A DNA stretch of 64,000 bases from Tetranychus cinnabarinus (taxonomy: Eukaryota > Arthropoda > Arachnida > Trombidiformes > Tetranychidae). Below, piece after piece: positions 49,569 through 59,882 of the stretch. The position numbers and the translations under genes are program-made. The stretch lies in the NCBI GenBank assembly GCA_022266195.1, contig WHVY01000007.1, positions 1,922,001-1,986,000 on the forward strand. The letters run 5' to 3'. Under the pieces are notes generated by a model. That model did no database searches and was not told the DNA's origin. It saw only the letters and a program-made list of their open reading frames with translations. Position 1 is the first letter of the stretch. Every line of letters begins with the position of its first letter.

Positions 49569-51362
49569 AAGCTTGATTCATTTCCTCTAATTTGATCTGA
49601 TTGTATGATTTCCTTTCTTGATCTACAGGTTTAACCGGTAATTAACTTCATCTATTTACCAATGAACGAATCATAGAATGATTGGCATATCTGTTGCCAT
49701 TCGAGAGACTCTTTACTTTGCAAAAAGTGATAATCTTGGATAACTCAGGATTGAAAATATGAAATTGTTGATGAGTTAGGCCACCGATAAGTGACATGAA
49801 TCATAATGGTATTAATGATGATGAGATCAGGTTAAAACAACACTATTGTCAAATCATCTTGAGATTTGACTCCGTAACTGTATACTTCCCATAACCCATT
49901 CAAACTCTTTTACCAGCCTTTCCAGTAAAAACTTAATGTATTGCTCCAACCCCATGCTCTTAGCAGGCGATAGATGATTGATTCACCATCAACGTTGCTG
50001 CATGAATTATACGAGTGTCGTAAGAATTACAAAACAAAGCTTCACGTTTAAAATGCATGCTGCAAATGTGGTGACTGTAAAGGGTCGATACACTTAATAG
50101 TGAAACACAAACAAAGACGATTAATGACTTGAGCATTAAATTTGGAATAATACAATTTATTCAAACTCAGGTGTCGCAAAATTATGATCCTCTTTATTCA
50201 TCTTTGTACGTTGAACTATCATCAGACAAATATGGAAGTTGCTATCTTCAAGCTAATAATCTTGCAGGTAATCGACTTGTAAAAAGTGAAAAGGACTAAC
50301 AGTTCTTATGATTGACGAGCGGAATATTTTTCGGACATTTAGTCCAATCATGGCTTTCATGGGTTTAAATATTGTCCTCAGAACCCTTTGAGCTTAGCCA
50401 CAAGTTTGATATATTGATTTATATATTGAATAGATGTACAGATTAGCTAATAATAAACTTAACCTCGTGATGAGATAATGATATAATAGAGAGCAGCTTT
50501 TCATAAAAGAGTTTCATTAGATAATCTGGAGACACATTAAACCTGAATTAGCTTACCTCTTCATAATTTAACAATAATAGAGATGGTGAGAAGTCAAATA
50601 ACCAGAGATATTTCAAAATTATCCAGTAACTTTGATTCTTATCCTATTCACTTAGACTTTGATGTAAACATGAAACCAGACTTGAGAGTTTATTGGTAGA
50701 CAAAAAACTGGTTTAGGAGTCAGCAGCGTTAAGACAACGATTGAAATTATAATTAATCAGATGGCTAGGTGGATTAAAGAGCGAAGTTGAACTTACTGTT
50801 AATAGCCATTTACATTGTAAAACTTATTTTTGTTTGAAATTGCTGACTAAAACAAGTTTTAATCATCTGATTTTTGTTTCACAACCAAGTCACTGGACCT
50901 TTGAAGGAGAAAATAAATATCGAGTTTCTTGAAAATAAGAGTCTTTTAAGGTAAACAAGTGAACAAAACATGAAAAAGTTGTAGCTAAGAAGATGCAAAA
51001 ACGAGTAAATTTTAGTTCCCAAGGACAAAATAAACAGAAACTGTTGATTCATCAGTTTATCCTAAGTTATATCGGTTAGAATTAAGAATCAAAAATTAAA
51101 AATTTATCTTCTGTGCCTTTACTCTCTTCTTCTCTCTTTTTCATTATCTCAGTCATCATCTTTTCTCCTTTTGCCTCTCTTTGTATCTTCACCTGATGGA
51201 TCATTGTTTAGCTTAATTGCCTTAGCTGTTTATTAAACTTGACAATATTTTCTTCCTTCTTGATTGTCTTTTGTCATAATTTTCTGATAATTGTCGAGAG
51301 GTTGATGGTTTAGTATCAGTCTGTCTAACACATATTACTGCTTAACAGAAAAAGTTTCAAAC
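49569..51362. other. Spacer between duplicated blocks
   Basis: About 1.8 kb with no gene. The equivalent spacer in the first repeat unit (45030-45183) is only about 150 bp, so this one was enlarged by insertion, or the other was shortened. No inverted-repeat ends were found at its borders. Confidence 0.45.
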
Positions 51363-51741
51363 CATTAGACAATCAAAACATCAACAACAGTTATACATAA
51401 ACAATTGTCCATTTCTTTGTTTAAATCTTTTCTCTTATTCTAATTATTGTTTTCGTTGACTGTATTCCGATACTTCATTGTTCAATTTTTTAAAAAGTGT
51501 TACAAAATAACCGTGATTTCAAACTGTGTGTATAACTGCATTATCACCTGTTTTCAAAAACGAAACACAATTCCGATATTCTTAATGTCAATTTCCCTTT
51601 TCACCCGTTGATCATCTTTCCGTTTCAACTTGCAAATTGGCATAAAAATTGCTTCCTCAGCATATTTCAAAGTAAGTTTATTTTTCATACAACACTTTCA
51701 TTTTCTAAGCCATGAAATCACTTGTAAACAAACGCTACTCG
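51363..51741 (+). repeat. Orphan copy of the CD36 5' region (partner 45184-45564)
   Basis: This is closely similar along ~380 bp to the CD36 upstream block and includes the same AAAGTAAGTTTATTTTT donor context. No CD36 coding exon follows; the next gene is on the other strand. It is best read as the leftover promoter of a lost tandem copy. Confidence 0.75.
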
Positions 51742-52215
51742 TGTGTTAAAGCTGACTTGACTGAATTTTCTGTCTTATCATTTCTGATAACTGTGGTCAG
51801 AAACCACAATTGAAATCTTTAAAATTATAACTTCTAAAAAATCCACTGACAATTTATTCAAATCAATGATTTTAACTTTATATGTTATATGGTTCTTAGA
51901 ACCATCAACAAGGTTTTTAGATTAGATTATGAATTTTTCGTATGAATTATCATGGAATTATTCGGGACTAGATTTACTATCACTGGGGACAAAACTTTAA
52001 TGTAGTATTTCAACTTTAAAGTGGATCCTGTATGGATTTGAATGAATCCTCTGAAAACAAACAACTTCGTTAATTTGACCAAATTAAAATAGTTTTAATA
52101 TAATCTTGATAAAAATACATTAAATAGATGTTCATATAAGCTGAGTGTATAAAAATTCATAAGTTTATCGGCAATATTTGGCACTAAATCTAAAATTTTA
52201 AAAACATTTTAAAAA
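51742..52215. other. 3' flank of the chondroitin sulfate synthase gene
   Basis: About 470 bp of AT-rich sequence between the orphan CD36 5' block and the stop codon at 52216. No gene seen. It presumably holds the 3' UTR of the minus-strand gene; no AATAAA was assigned. Confidence 0.4.
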
Positions 52216-54513
52216 TCAGAGTAATTTGTTTGACACAATAAATTGAGCCATACTTTTGATAGACGCTAAATTGCTGTATTTACTTCCAAGGCACATTTCA
52301 TATTGAGTTGGATGTAATCCAGTATTGCATTCAGTTGGATGGTAAATGTGAATCAACCCTTTATCTGGTGCTCTGAAGACGGTCAGGTTTGATTTAACTA
52401 TACGCTCATACAAATCGACATCTTCTTTACCCCAGCCTTGTATAGCTAAATTTAAACCGTTATTAGCAATCAAATCACTATTATAGATGGACACAATCCC
52501 GAAACCAAATTGTCTCCAATAACCATGATCTGAATCAATTTTAATTCTACCAATTGTTGGTCCAAAGTTTGATGAATCTGTTGAAGTATCCATGTCAAAT
52601 TCATCGTTATATTGACTATAAACAATGGGATAATATACTTGTTTCCCTTGAATTGTATTACGTCGGACAGTTTCAATAACTTTAGCATTAAAAGTTATAT
52701 CAATGTCGACAAAAAATAGTAGCTCGTTCGGACCGAATAAACTAGCTCCTCTTTGTAAGCCAGCTGCTCGTGAAAAATGACCGCCAAGTTCAGCAAATCG
52801 AATGGGTAATCCAACATTCATCAGGTTAGTTATTACATTTTTGGTCTGAATAGAGAAATTGTACGAATTGACGGCGTCAGGAAACAATATAATTGCAAGG
52901 TTAATGTTTGAATCCATTTTGTACACATTGATGAAATCATTGATGAATCTATTAAATTGCTTGAATCTTCCAGAAAGTGGGACAACAAAGTTGACAATCT
53001 TTTGAGAAGCTTGTTTGTCATAGGTGATTGCTCTGAAAATTGGATTGGAAAATGTTTGCATGATATAAGTGTGCTTTCGAACAGGCATTGTCAGTTTACG
53101 GCCTTTGTATCGACGATAAGTCATAAGTAGATCAAGAATATAGTAAACTCCTTTCAGAGGGTCAACTTTAGAGTATCCATAATAGAGAGAGTTGTAATCA
53201 ACTATTCTACCTCGAAGATGGGATGCTTTGTTGATAGAATTAACGATGTTAAGTAAATTTGATTCAAGAGCTGGAATCAAAGGTCCATCCATTCGACGTC
53301 TAGGGTTCATAGATTTAAGTGAATATTGATATTTATCGATGAAATCCCATGCAATTAGATTGGATCTATCGTAACATTTTTCTCCTTTTTCCCTCTCTTT
53401 TGGTATCAATTCAACAGGATTTCCAAGCAAACTAGAGTTACCATGTATCAAATTATCTAAAGGTAGATTAAACTCTTTTTCAATCAAATCACCAAAAGTG
53501 GTTTCAATTTTCTTGATAGCGCGGTGACTTTTAACAATCTCGCTGCGTATATTTTCATGATCGAGCTCCATCTTGTAATAATAAATATCATATAATGTCG
53601 GAGAATTTTTGATTGGATGTAGAGTTAGAGCCGTTTTGAGAATCTTTTTCAATCGATTAGACCAGATAATCTCCCCGGAAAAATTGTGATAAAGAAGTGA
53701 TTGCATTTGATATGAACGAGTGCAAGAAATGCCAACAAATTTATCTATACATCGAGATATTTCCACATCTTCATGTGTTGAGTAGAGATGTTTAAGGCAG
53801 TATTGAATGTTTGGTATCATCTTTTTGAGGGTTTCTCGACTCAAAATAATACCAGGTCCACCCATACAGAAGTTGTCATCATCACCTAAACCCAATTGTC
53901 CAAGTTCTTTCACTTTTCCTAGTCCCATTTGTCCAATCAATTGAGGCTTCGATGAATTAACTTGTCCAAGAAATTTTATCAATTTGGGCACATTTATGAA
54001 TATATCATCATCGGCTCGCATAAACCATTCATACTGGTCAATAAAATGATCATGGATGAATTTTAACATGAGAAATGATTTCTTCTGAGGTGGATACGAA
54101 TCATCAACAGTTGGTAAGTTTATAACTGGCAGTTTATGGTTACTCTTGGAAGATGAGCTTGAGAAAAAGGCCAAAGAGTCTTTAGCATCTTGACCCCATG
54201 TTTCCATAATGTGATAGATTCGGTCATCGATGAATTTTTGGGCGGTCATTACACCAATGAATAATTTACCATTGCCTTTATTGCTCCTTAGTCGCTCAAT
54301 TAAAGGTAATAATGATTTATAAGATTGGTCCACATTGTAATTTCTTTGGTTTCCAGTATCTTTTTCCTTGGAATCACAGTCATGGTTTACGGTAAAAAGA
54401 CTTGTACGAAAGTGTAAACAAAGAGTAAAACTTATGAGAAAAGATAGGATGAAATTGAGGATTCCTCTATTGCCATGGCATGAATATATTAATATACTCA
54501 AACGACCTCTCAT
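52216..54513 (-). CDS. CHSY1: Chondroitin sulfate synthase (CHSY family)
   Basis: A single uninterrupted ORF of 765 residues from the ATG at 54513 (MRGRLSILIY); the frame extends six codons further but only from a TTG. Human CHSY1 is 802 aa. It is a type II Golgi protein: a short cytosolic end, a signal anchor at about residues 19-37, then two catalytic parts. The first is a GT31 (beta-1,3-glucuronyltransferase-like) domain with WFMRADDDIFINV, where D168-D170 bind metal/UDP-sugar, and GGPGIILSRETLKK. The second is a GT7 (beta-1,4-GalNAc-transferase-like) domain with DID at about 603-605 and the acceptor/Mn motif GWGKEDVDLYERI at about 693. The enzyme polymerises the GlcUA-GalNAc chain of chondroitin on proteoglycans. 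Lack of introns in 2.3 kb is unusual among the multi-exon genes here and may reflect ancestral intron loss. CHSY1 and CHSY3 arose in vertebrates, so the symbol means the family. Confidence 0.93.
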   Translation of the reverse strand: MRGRLSILIYSCHGNRGILNFILSFLISFTLCLHFRTSLFTVNHDCDSKEKDTGNQRNYNVDQSYKSLLPLIERLRSNKGNGKLFIGVMTAQKFIDDRIYHIMETWGQDAKDSLAFFSSSSSKSNHKLPVINLPTVDDSYPPQKKSFLMLKFIHDHFIDQYEWFMRADDDIFINVPKLIKFLGQVNSSKPQLIGQMGLGKVKELGQLGLGDDDNFCMGGPGIILSRETLKKMIPNIQYCLKHLYSTHEDVEISRCIDKFVGISCTRSYQMQSLLYHNFSGEIIWSNRLKKILKTALTLHPIKNSPTLYDIYYYKMELDHENIRSEIVKSHRAIKKIETTFGDLIEKEFNLPLDNLIHGNSSLLGNPVELIPKEREKGEKCYDRSNLIAWDFIDKYQYSLKSMNPRRRMDGPLIPALESNLLNIVNSINKASHLRGRIVDYNSLYYGYSKVDPLKGVYYILDLLMTYRRYKGRKLTMPVRKHTYIMQTFSNPIFRAITYDKQASQKIVNFVVPLSGRFKQFNRFINDFINVYKMDSNINLAIILFPDAVNSYNFSIQTKNVITNLMNVGLPIRFAELGGHFSRAAGLQRGASLFGPNELLFFVDIDITFNAKVIETVRRNTIQGKQVYYPIVYSQYNDEFDMDTSTDSSNFGPTIGRIKIDSDHGYWRQFGFGIVSIYNSDLIANNGLNLAIQGWGKEDVDLYERIVKSNLTVFRAPDKGLIHIYHPTECNTGLHPTQYEMCLGSKYSNLASIKSMAQFIVSNKLL

Positions 54514-55497
54514 CGTGATCAATCCAATCAAGATGATTAAATAGAAATCTGCTAATTAAAAAAAACATTATTAGACGAGTTTATACTTGATGACAAAGAG
54601 TAAAGCAAGTACTCTTTGCTTGATGATGAATTGTGGGAAACACAACCATGTGATGGATAACATAGATTACTAACCTTTTTTGGAGTTGTAGCTTTTTACA
54701 TTCAACACTAATTTTAAATTAGTTGATACAAATTTGACCAATTTTAGCTAATTTGATGGGCAATTAAATTCACATTGGGCATTCTGAAGCAACACTTTGT
54801 TGGTAAAATTGTTGATAAATGAGAAGACATGGATCTTGATTTAGAAACCGTTCTTTTTCTGCAACAACCAAGAATAGATGAACAATTTTAAGATGCTATT
54901 AACTGTATCACAATTAGAAGAAACACAATTAAAGATTTATGAGCAAATACGCCATTATCGGAAATAATTAAATTTAATGGTAGTTTTCCAACTAACCTCA
55001 ATTTTTCTCAAGAGCATAACCAACAAAAACAGTGACAGAAAGAGCAGTTACAGCTCCTTTCTTTGTTTATCAACTCGCATCATTTTACTCAATGCTGTTG
55101 AGATACACTACGCGTCATAGGCATAAAAGTACACTGATTATTCTCAATGGCACACCCGAATGTCAGCACTTTTCAATCAATTGGAAAATTTCATCCGATA
55201 CTGAATAACATAATACTTTTTTATTGGACATCATTCACATTGACATGCCGAATTTCAAGGGACAATGGAAAGTTTGAAAATATAAGAGTATAAATTAAGT
55301 TGGTAATTGTGGGATAAAAGATTTGATTGAGTAAACTTGATTCATTTGATTCACTTTGTAAGCAGTTTATTACAAAGCATTCATTTTTTGAGAGAATAGA
55401 TTAAATGAAACTAGTCATATCTTTCTCTGGTTGTTTTCAATTATCAGGGATTAGAAGGAAAAGAAACTCCGCCTGTTGATTAATTTATCCAATACAA
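54514..55497. other. Spacer between CHSY and SmD3-2
   Basis: This 984 bp stretch holds the CHSY 5' UTR/promoter and the SmD3-2 3' UTR. A minus-strand AATAAA at 55366-55371 serves SmD3-2. No further ORF or repeat noticed. Confidence 0.45.
55366..55371 (-). terminator. PolyA signal of SmD3-2
   Basis: AATAAA on the minus strand, 127 bp after the stop, in TTTGTAATAAACTGCTTACA. It aligns with the TTTGTAATAAATTGTTTACA of SmD3-1 although the sequence between stop-proximal UTR and signal has diverged. Confidence 0.55.
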
Positions 55498-55894
55498 TTA
55501 GCCAGGCCGTTTAGCCATCATAACTCGAGCTCTACCACGACCACGAGCAACTTGAGCTTTTAATAGAGCACTTTTACCACGCACAGTAACACTAGATTTC
55601 GTACCCGGTTTAGAGCCCATCTTTTTAAACATTGGCGCATTTTTCAACATATCCGGTAAAATTAAAAATCGTATTTTGGATCCTCTAATGAATATGGTTT
55701 CAAGACTGGTAACTTTACCATCCCTTGAAGTAGCCGTAATTTGAGACATCATAACATTCATATTGTCTTCAGCTTCGATAAGTTTACCTCTAAACACTTC
55801 TCCATTAGTAGTTTCCACAGTGATTATGTGTCCTTCAGCTTCATGTAAAACTTTAATTGGAATACCAATAGACATTTTCAATTAGATTTGTTTT
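55432..55894 (-). repeat. Nearly identical inverted duplicate of the SmD3 gene body (partner 43817-44279)
   Basis: Identity between the two SmD3 loci begins about 19 bp before the ATG (ACAAATCTAATTGAA) and ends about 65 bp after the stop (CCCTGATAATTGAAAA). By eye I find two differences in the CDS, both third-position and silent, and one missing T in the 3' UTR. Outside this tract the flanks diverge abruptly. This pattern fits gene conversion or a recent copy of a small tract. Confidence 0.85.
55498..55875 (-). CDS. SNRPD3: Small nuclear ribonucleoprotein SmD3, copy 2
   Basis: An intronless ORF of 125 residues whose protein is the same as SmD3 copy 1 at every position. It has the same [16 protein letters not shown] start, both Sm motifs and the same short RGRGRAR tail. 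It lies on the opposite strand, about 11 kb from copy 1, with the CD36-family and CHSY genes between them. The intact reading frame, own polyA signal and promoter-sized 5' flank suggest it is functional rather than a processed pseudogene; no poly(A) tract follows it. Both copies would feed the same Sm ring of spliceosomal snRNPs, so this may be a dosage duplication. Confidence 0.93.
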   Translation of the reverse strand: MSIGIPIKVLHEAEGHIITVETTNGEVFRGKLIEAEDNMNVMMSQITATSRDGKVTSLETIFIRGSKIRFLILPDMLKNAPMFKKMGSKPGTKSSVTVRGKSALLKAQVARGRGRARVMMAKRPG

Positions 55895-56574
55895 TGTTTT
55901 TAACTTGGATTAATCAAGAAATGTAAATTAGAAACAACGGCAAATAGTTTCGATTTGAAAAAACTAATTTTAGGAAAAAACATGTGACTTTAATGATTAT
56001 TTATTGCAACGTTAGATGTCACCACTAAACTCTATGATAAGCCGCTTTATTCAAAAAATAGAAAACTTTTTTAGTTGTTTCTTTTTTTAACCTTATATCA
56101 ACAAATAACATAACAATTCTTTTTTATTTTATCATCCGAAACAATTAAATTAAAAATTAATCACATATTTTACAACACTTTGAGTGTATATAGTATTTAT
56201 AGTTATTCATGGTTATTACAATTGATTCAAGTTAAATTTATTTCAATCTAATTAACAAAATTTGTCTCGAGTAGATTGAAGCAGCCAAATGAATATTGAT
56301 TTGCAGCAATCAAAACCTGGACGTGCAACAAATGAATGTGCTTTAAATGCTTCAATAGTGAACGAACAATAGTTCATAAGTAGAATCACAGAATTTTTCC
56401 ATCACCAGCAACAACAAATTACTTGACCATTTTGTTTCACAATAAAAGAGACTTAAACTTGTTTTACATAATTTATACCAGGCTATGTTAATTATTTGCA
56501 TATGAGCATAATCAGAACAACCAAAATCAAGTTGAAATACTTTTCTAAGAAGCTTGTATTCACAACCAAACATA
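55876..56574. other. SmD3-2 5' flank and glycerol kinase 3' UTR
   Basis: About 700 bp between the SmD3-2 start and the glycerol kinase stop, both genes on the minus strand. Several minus-strand AATAAA motifs occur (56000-56005, 56123-56128, 56237-56242); which one glycerol kinase uses cannot be told. The ORF at 56352-56603 is rejected. Confidence 0.4.
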
Positions 56575-59549
56575 TCAGGTTTTACCAGCAACGTATCGAC
56601 CAAAAATGAACATGGCCATCGAAGATATAATGAGCAAACTCATCGATAAACCAGATTTTTTCAGATAATTTACTTCTTTCACTTCTACTCTTTTGTTTTG
56701 AGTCCAACCCATTGATCTTTTAACCGCTCGGTTCCAAGAGATAAGCATTTCACTGCGAACTTGAGAGTCAATTTGTGGCTATGATAAAAATTAGAGAAGT
56801 TCATTTAGTTAATGAAAAATGCATCTGTGTAAATTTCCAAACTTACTTTGAAGATTGATGAATTAGGATAAAGCATTGAATCATCCATTGAAGATCTGTA
56901 CAGAGAAAAATTACGATCTCGGTATTTACCATTAGCTAGAGGACCATTAATTGCTTGTTGGTCATCTTGATTAACTTTATCACAAGTATCCTCCGCCTCT
57001 AAATCAGATGTACGACCATTAATCAGCATATCCAGTTTATTTCGCAACTTGATATGATTATTTTCAAAGTCCCATAAACCTGTATGAAAAGATTTTAATT
57101 TAAAAACATATCAAAACAACCAATATGATTGGATATTTTATATGGATAAATACCTAAAGTATGTCCAGCAATCATGGCACAGCCCAGTGCAGTGGCTTCA
57201 ATTTTGGATGGTCTAATAACTTTAACAGCATTGAGATCACTAATTATTTGGCATAAACTATCATTTGTAACCATTCCTCCGTCAACCTTCAGTCCTGAAC
57301 TAGAAGGTTTCATGAGGGATAAAATATCAGTTGTTTGGAAGGCGACGCTCTCTAACATTGCTCTAACCAGATGAGCTTTTCGTGTAAATTGCGAAAGACC
57401 AATGAACAAACCGCTAGCACTCAAATCCCAGTAAGGAGCAAAAAGTCCTTGAAAAGCAGGTACAAAATATACACCACCAGAATTATTAACTTGATTACTC
57501 AAGGATTCAATCTCATTGAAATCATTTATCAAACCAATATTGTCCCGAAGCCAAACCATTGAGGCTCCAACAACAGCAATGCTTCCTTCTAGGGCATAAA
57601 CGGCAGGTTGGTTTTCAAGTTTATAAGCAACAGTAACTATAAGAGATTTTTTGGCCTCATTGGAAATTCCACTTAAAGCTTTCTTCCCTGAACATGAGCC
57701 TAAATTTTGCAAAATAAAACATCCTGTACCATACGTGCTTTTGATTTGGCCTGGAGAGAGACATTGATGACCCACTAAAGCTGAATGTTGATCACCAATC
57801 ACCTAAAAACGGATTAAACAAGTGTCAAAAACCTTTCAGTTAAAAGAGGAATGAATCAATAATATTTACCCCAGTAACTGGTAATCCCTTTAATGGTCCA
57901 GAATTTATTGTGCCAAAATTTGATGCTGATGATTTTATTTTGGGTAAAATCGATACCGGAATTCCGAACACTTTGCTGTTAATACAATGAAATGTGAAAG
58001 CCGGATATTAATTTCAAATATACATAAGTTCAACGAGATCGGGTTCAACATTCAACTTCCTCAGAAAATAAAATTATTCATCATAATAAATCAGACATAT
58101 GCTTGTCTTTTTAAACATCATCATAGGAAGTTAAAAAATTTAGTTTCAAATGGCATCATTGAAACATTGAGTGTAATTAGTTTGGACGAAGGTTGTTGAA
58201 AAATTGGATCACTAACTTGCACAGATGTTCATCCCATTCAAGAGTTTCAATATTCATGAGAAAAGTTCTACTAGCATTGGTTACATCAGTGGCATGAACT
58301 CCACAAAGGTTCCACAGTAACCACGAATCAACTGTTCCTAACAGTAATTTTTGTTCTTCCATTGCTTTCTTGACCTGAGGTACATTTTGAAGTAGCCATT
58401 TCACTTTAAATGCAGTGAAATACGTTGAAATGGGTAATCCAGTTCTTTCCTGTAAAATCAAGTAAACAACAGAAAAATGATTTTTAATTATCTCCGATTA
58501 TCTTGTAAAATTTATCGATATACCTTGTAGTAATTGAAATCTCGATCAGGAATTTGATCAAGAAAATCATCAACAATTTCACGAGTTCGACCATCAGACC
58601 AGATTATTGCATTATGTAATGGTTGACCAGTTTCTTTGTGCCAAGCAATTGTGGATTCTCGTTGATTAGTTATTCCGATTCCTGGGAAAAAATTGAAAGA
58701 TTGAGTAAATTTTTTTGATCGAGTGATTGACTAGGAACTTGAAAAAAACTCATTAAATATAATCAATAAGTTATTTTGAGTTTGGTCAGCAAGATTATTA
58801 ACCATAATTGAATCAAATAATGTGATGACATGTAGTTATGACTATGTTGAGTAATGAATGATAAAAATAATGATTGATTAGTTAAAAAAGATTCTAATTA
58901 TAAGTAGATTGAAGTGAATTACTCTATTAATTTTTAGATTAAGTGTTTGTCCTTCGAAAACTTGTTTACACTTTGTAACTTCTGAGAATCTTATTAACTC
59001 GACTTCTTTCCGTAAAGAAACCATTAGTTTCAGTCTACCAAGAGAAACCACAAAAGTTATCAATAGTTAGAATAGATTATTACCATAATTAATGGATAGT
59101 TATAATCAAAATTAACATGACTCTAATAATCCTTAACGGTTTAATTCCGTACATTGTAATAATAATCAATAAAATTAAAAATTAATAACCTTTCGATACT
59201 AGAGCATAGACATTAAACAATAGTTTTAAAATACAGAGAAATCTAAAATAGCGAGATTTTTTCACACTTGATTAAATCTGATGTTAAATCATTTCTCACC
59301 TTTAATTGAGCTTGGATCAATGTTCATCTCCTTCAGCTTATCAATTGTTTTCTCGATGGAGTTGTTAACAATCTTCAAAATGTGATTACAATCTTGTTCA
59401 ACCCATCCTTGTTTTGGATAAATTGGTTCAGTGGGTATTTGATGATAAGCAATCAATTCACCTGATGTTACACTGTAAACCATGAAACGAGCACTGCTAG
59501 TTCCACAATCAATAGAACCAATCAAAGGTCCAACAGCACGAGTTTCCAT
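56575..59549 (-). CDS. GK: Glycerol kinase with C-terminal membrane anchor
   Basis: Seven exons join in phase: 59549-59300, 58681-58524, 58449-58217, 57975-57870, 57802-57154, 57079-56847 and 56778-56575, giving 610 residues (human GK ~553-559). The enzyme phosphorylates glycerol to glycerol-3-phosphate with ATP. FGGY-kinase marks: [16 protein letters not shown] (phosphate 1 loop, residues ~10-25), [65 protein letters not shown] and [11 protein letters not shown] (adenosine/phosphate 2). Near the C-terminus is SMGWTQ, then a hydrophobic helix [20 protein letters not shown] just before the end. This matches the tail anchor of vertebrate GK isoforms bound to the mitochondrial outer membrane. 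Exon 57079-56847 adds a polar stretch of about 55-60 residues, between GLWDFE and [11 protein letters not shown], that typical GK lacks. The gene is divergent from DHODH. Confidence 0.93.
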
Positions 59550-59882
59550 TTTACGAAAGGTAGCTTTAACTTATCAGTAATGTGATTTCAGCATGAACAC
59601 AACTAGAAGCAAAGAGTACAACAAGAAGTAGCATGCAATACTAAACATCTTGTAGAGATAAAGAGAAGGAGCGAAACGCGATGGCGCCACAAACAATCCT
59701 TTTAATTTTTCTTTCATTTTTTGTAAAGGGAATCAGAACAGCCAATAGCGAAAATTGGCTCCAAAATCAATTTTTTTAAAGATAACAGCTGGTTTGTGAA
59801 AACATCAACAATAGCAACCAAAAATCTATAATTGTTTTTTTCATCTTCATCATTACGGATCGAGGAAGAGGATAACATCAAA
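59550..59882. promoter_or_regulatory. Bidirectional promoter region of GK and DHODH
   Basis: Only 333 bp separate the GK start (-) from the DHODH start (+). Both promoters and 5' UTRs must lie here. A short segment GAAACGCGATGGCGCCACAA (59676-59695) is CG-rich relative to its surroundings. No TATA box was assigned. Confidence 0.6.

Noticed and set aside
55498..55875. SmD3-2 as a processed pseudogene
   Set aside because: The frame is intact, there is no poly(A) tract, and its 3' flank still resembles that of SmD3-1 at the polyA signal.
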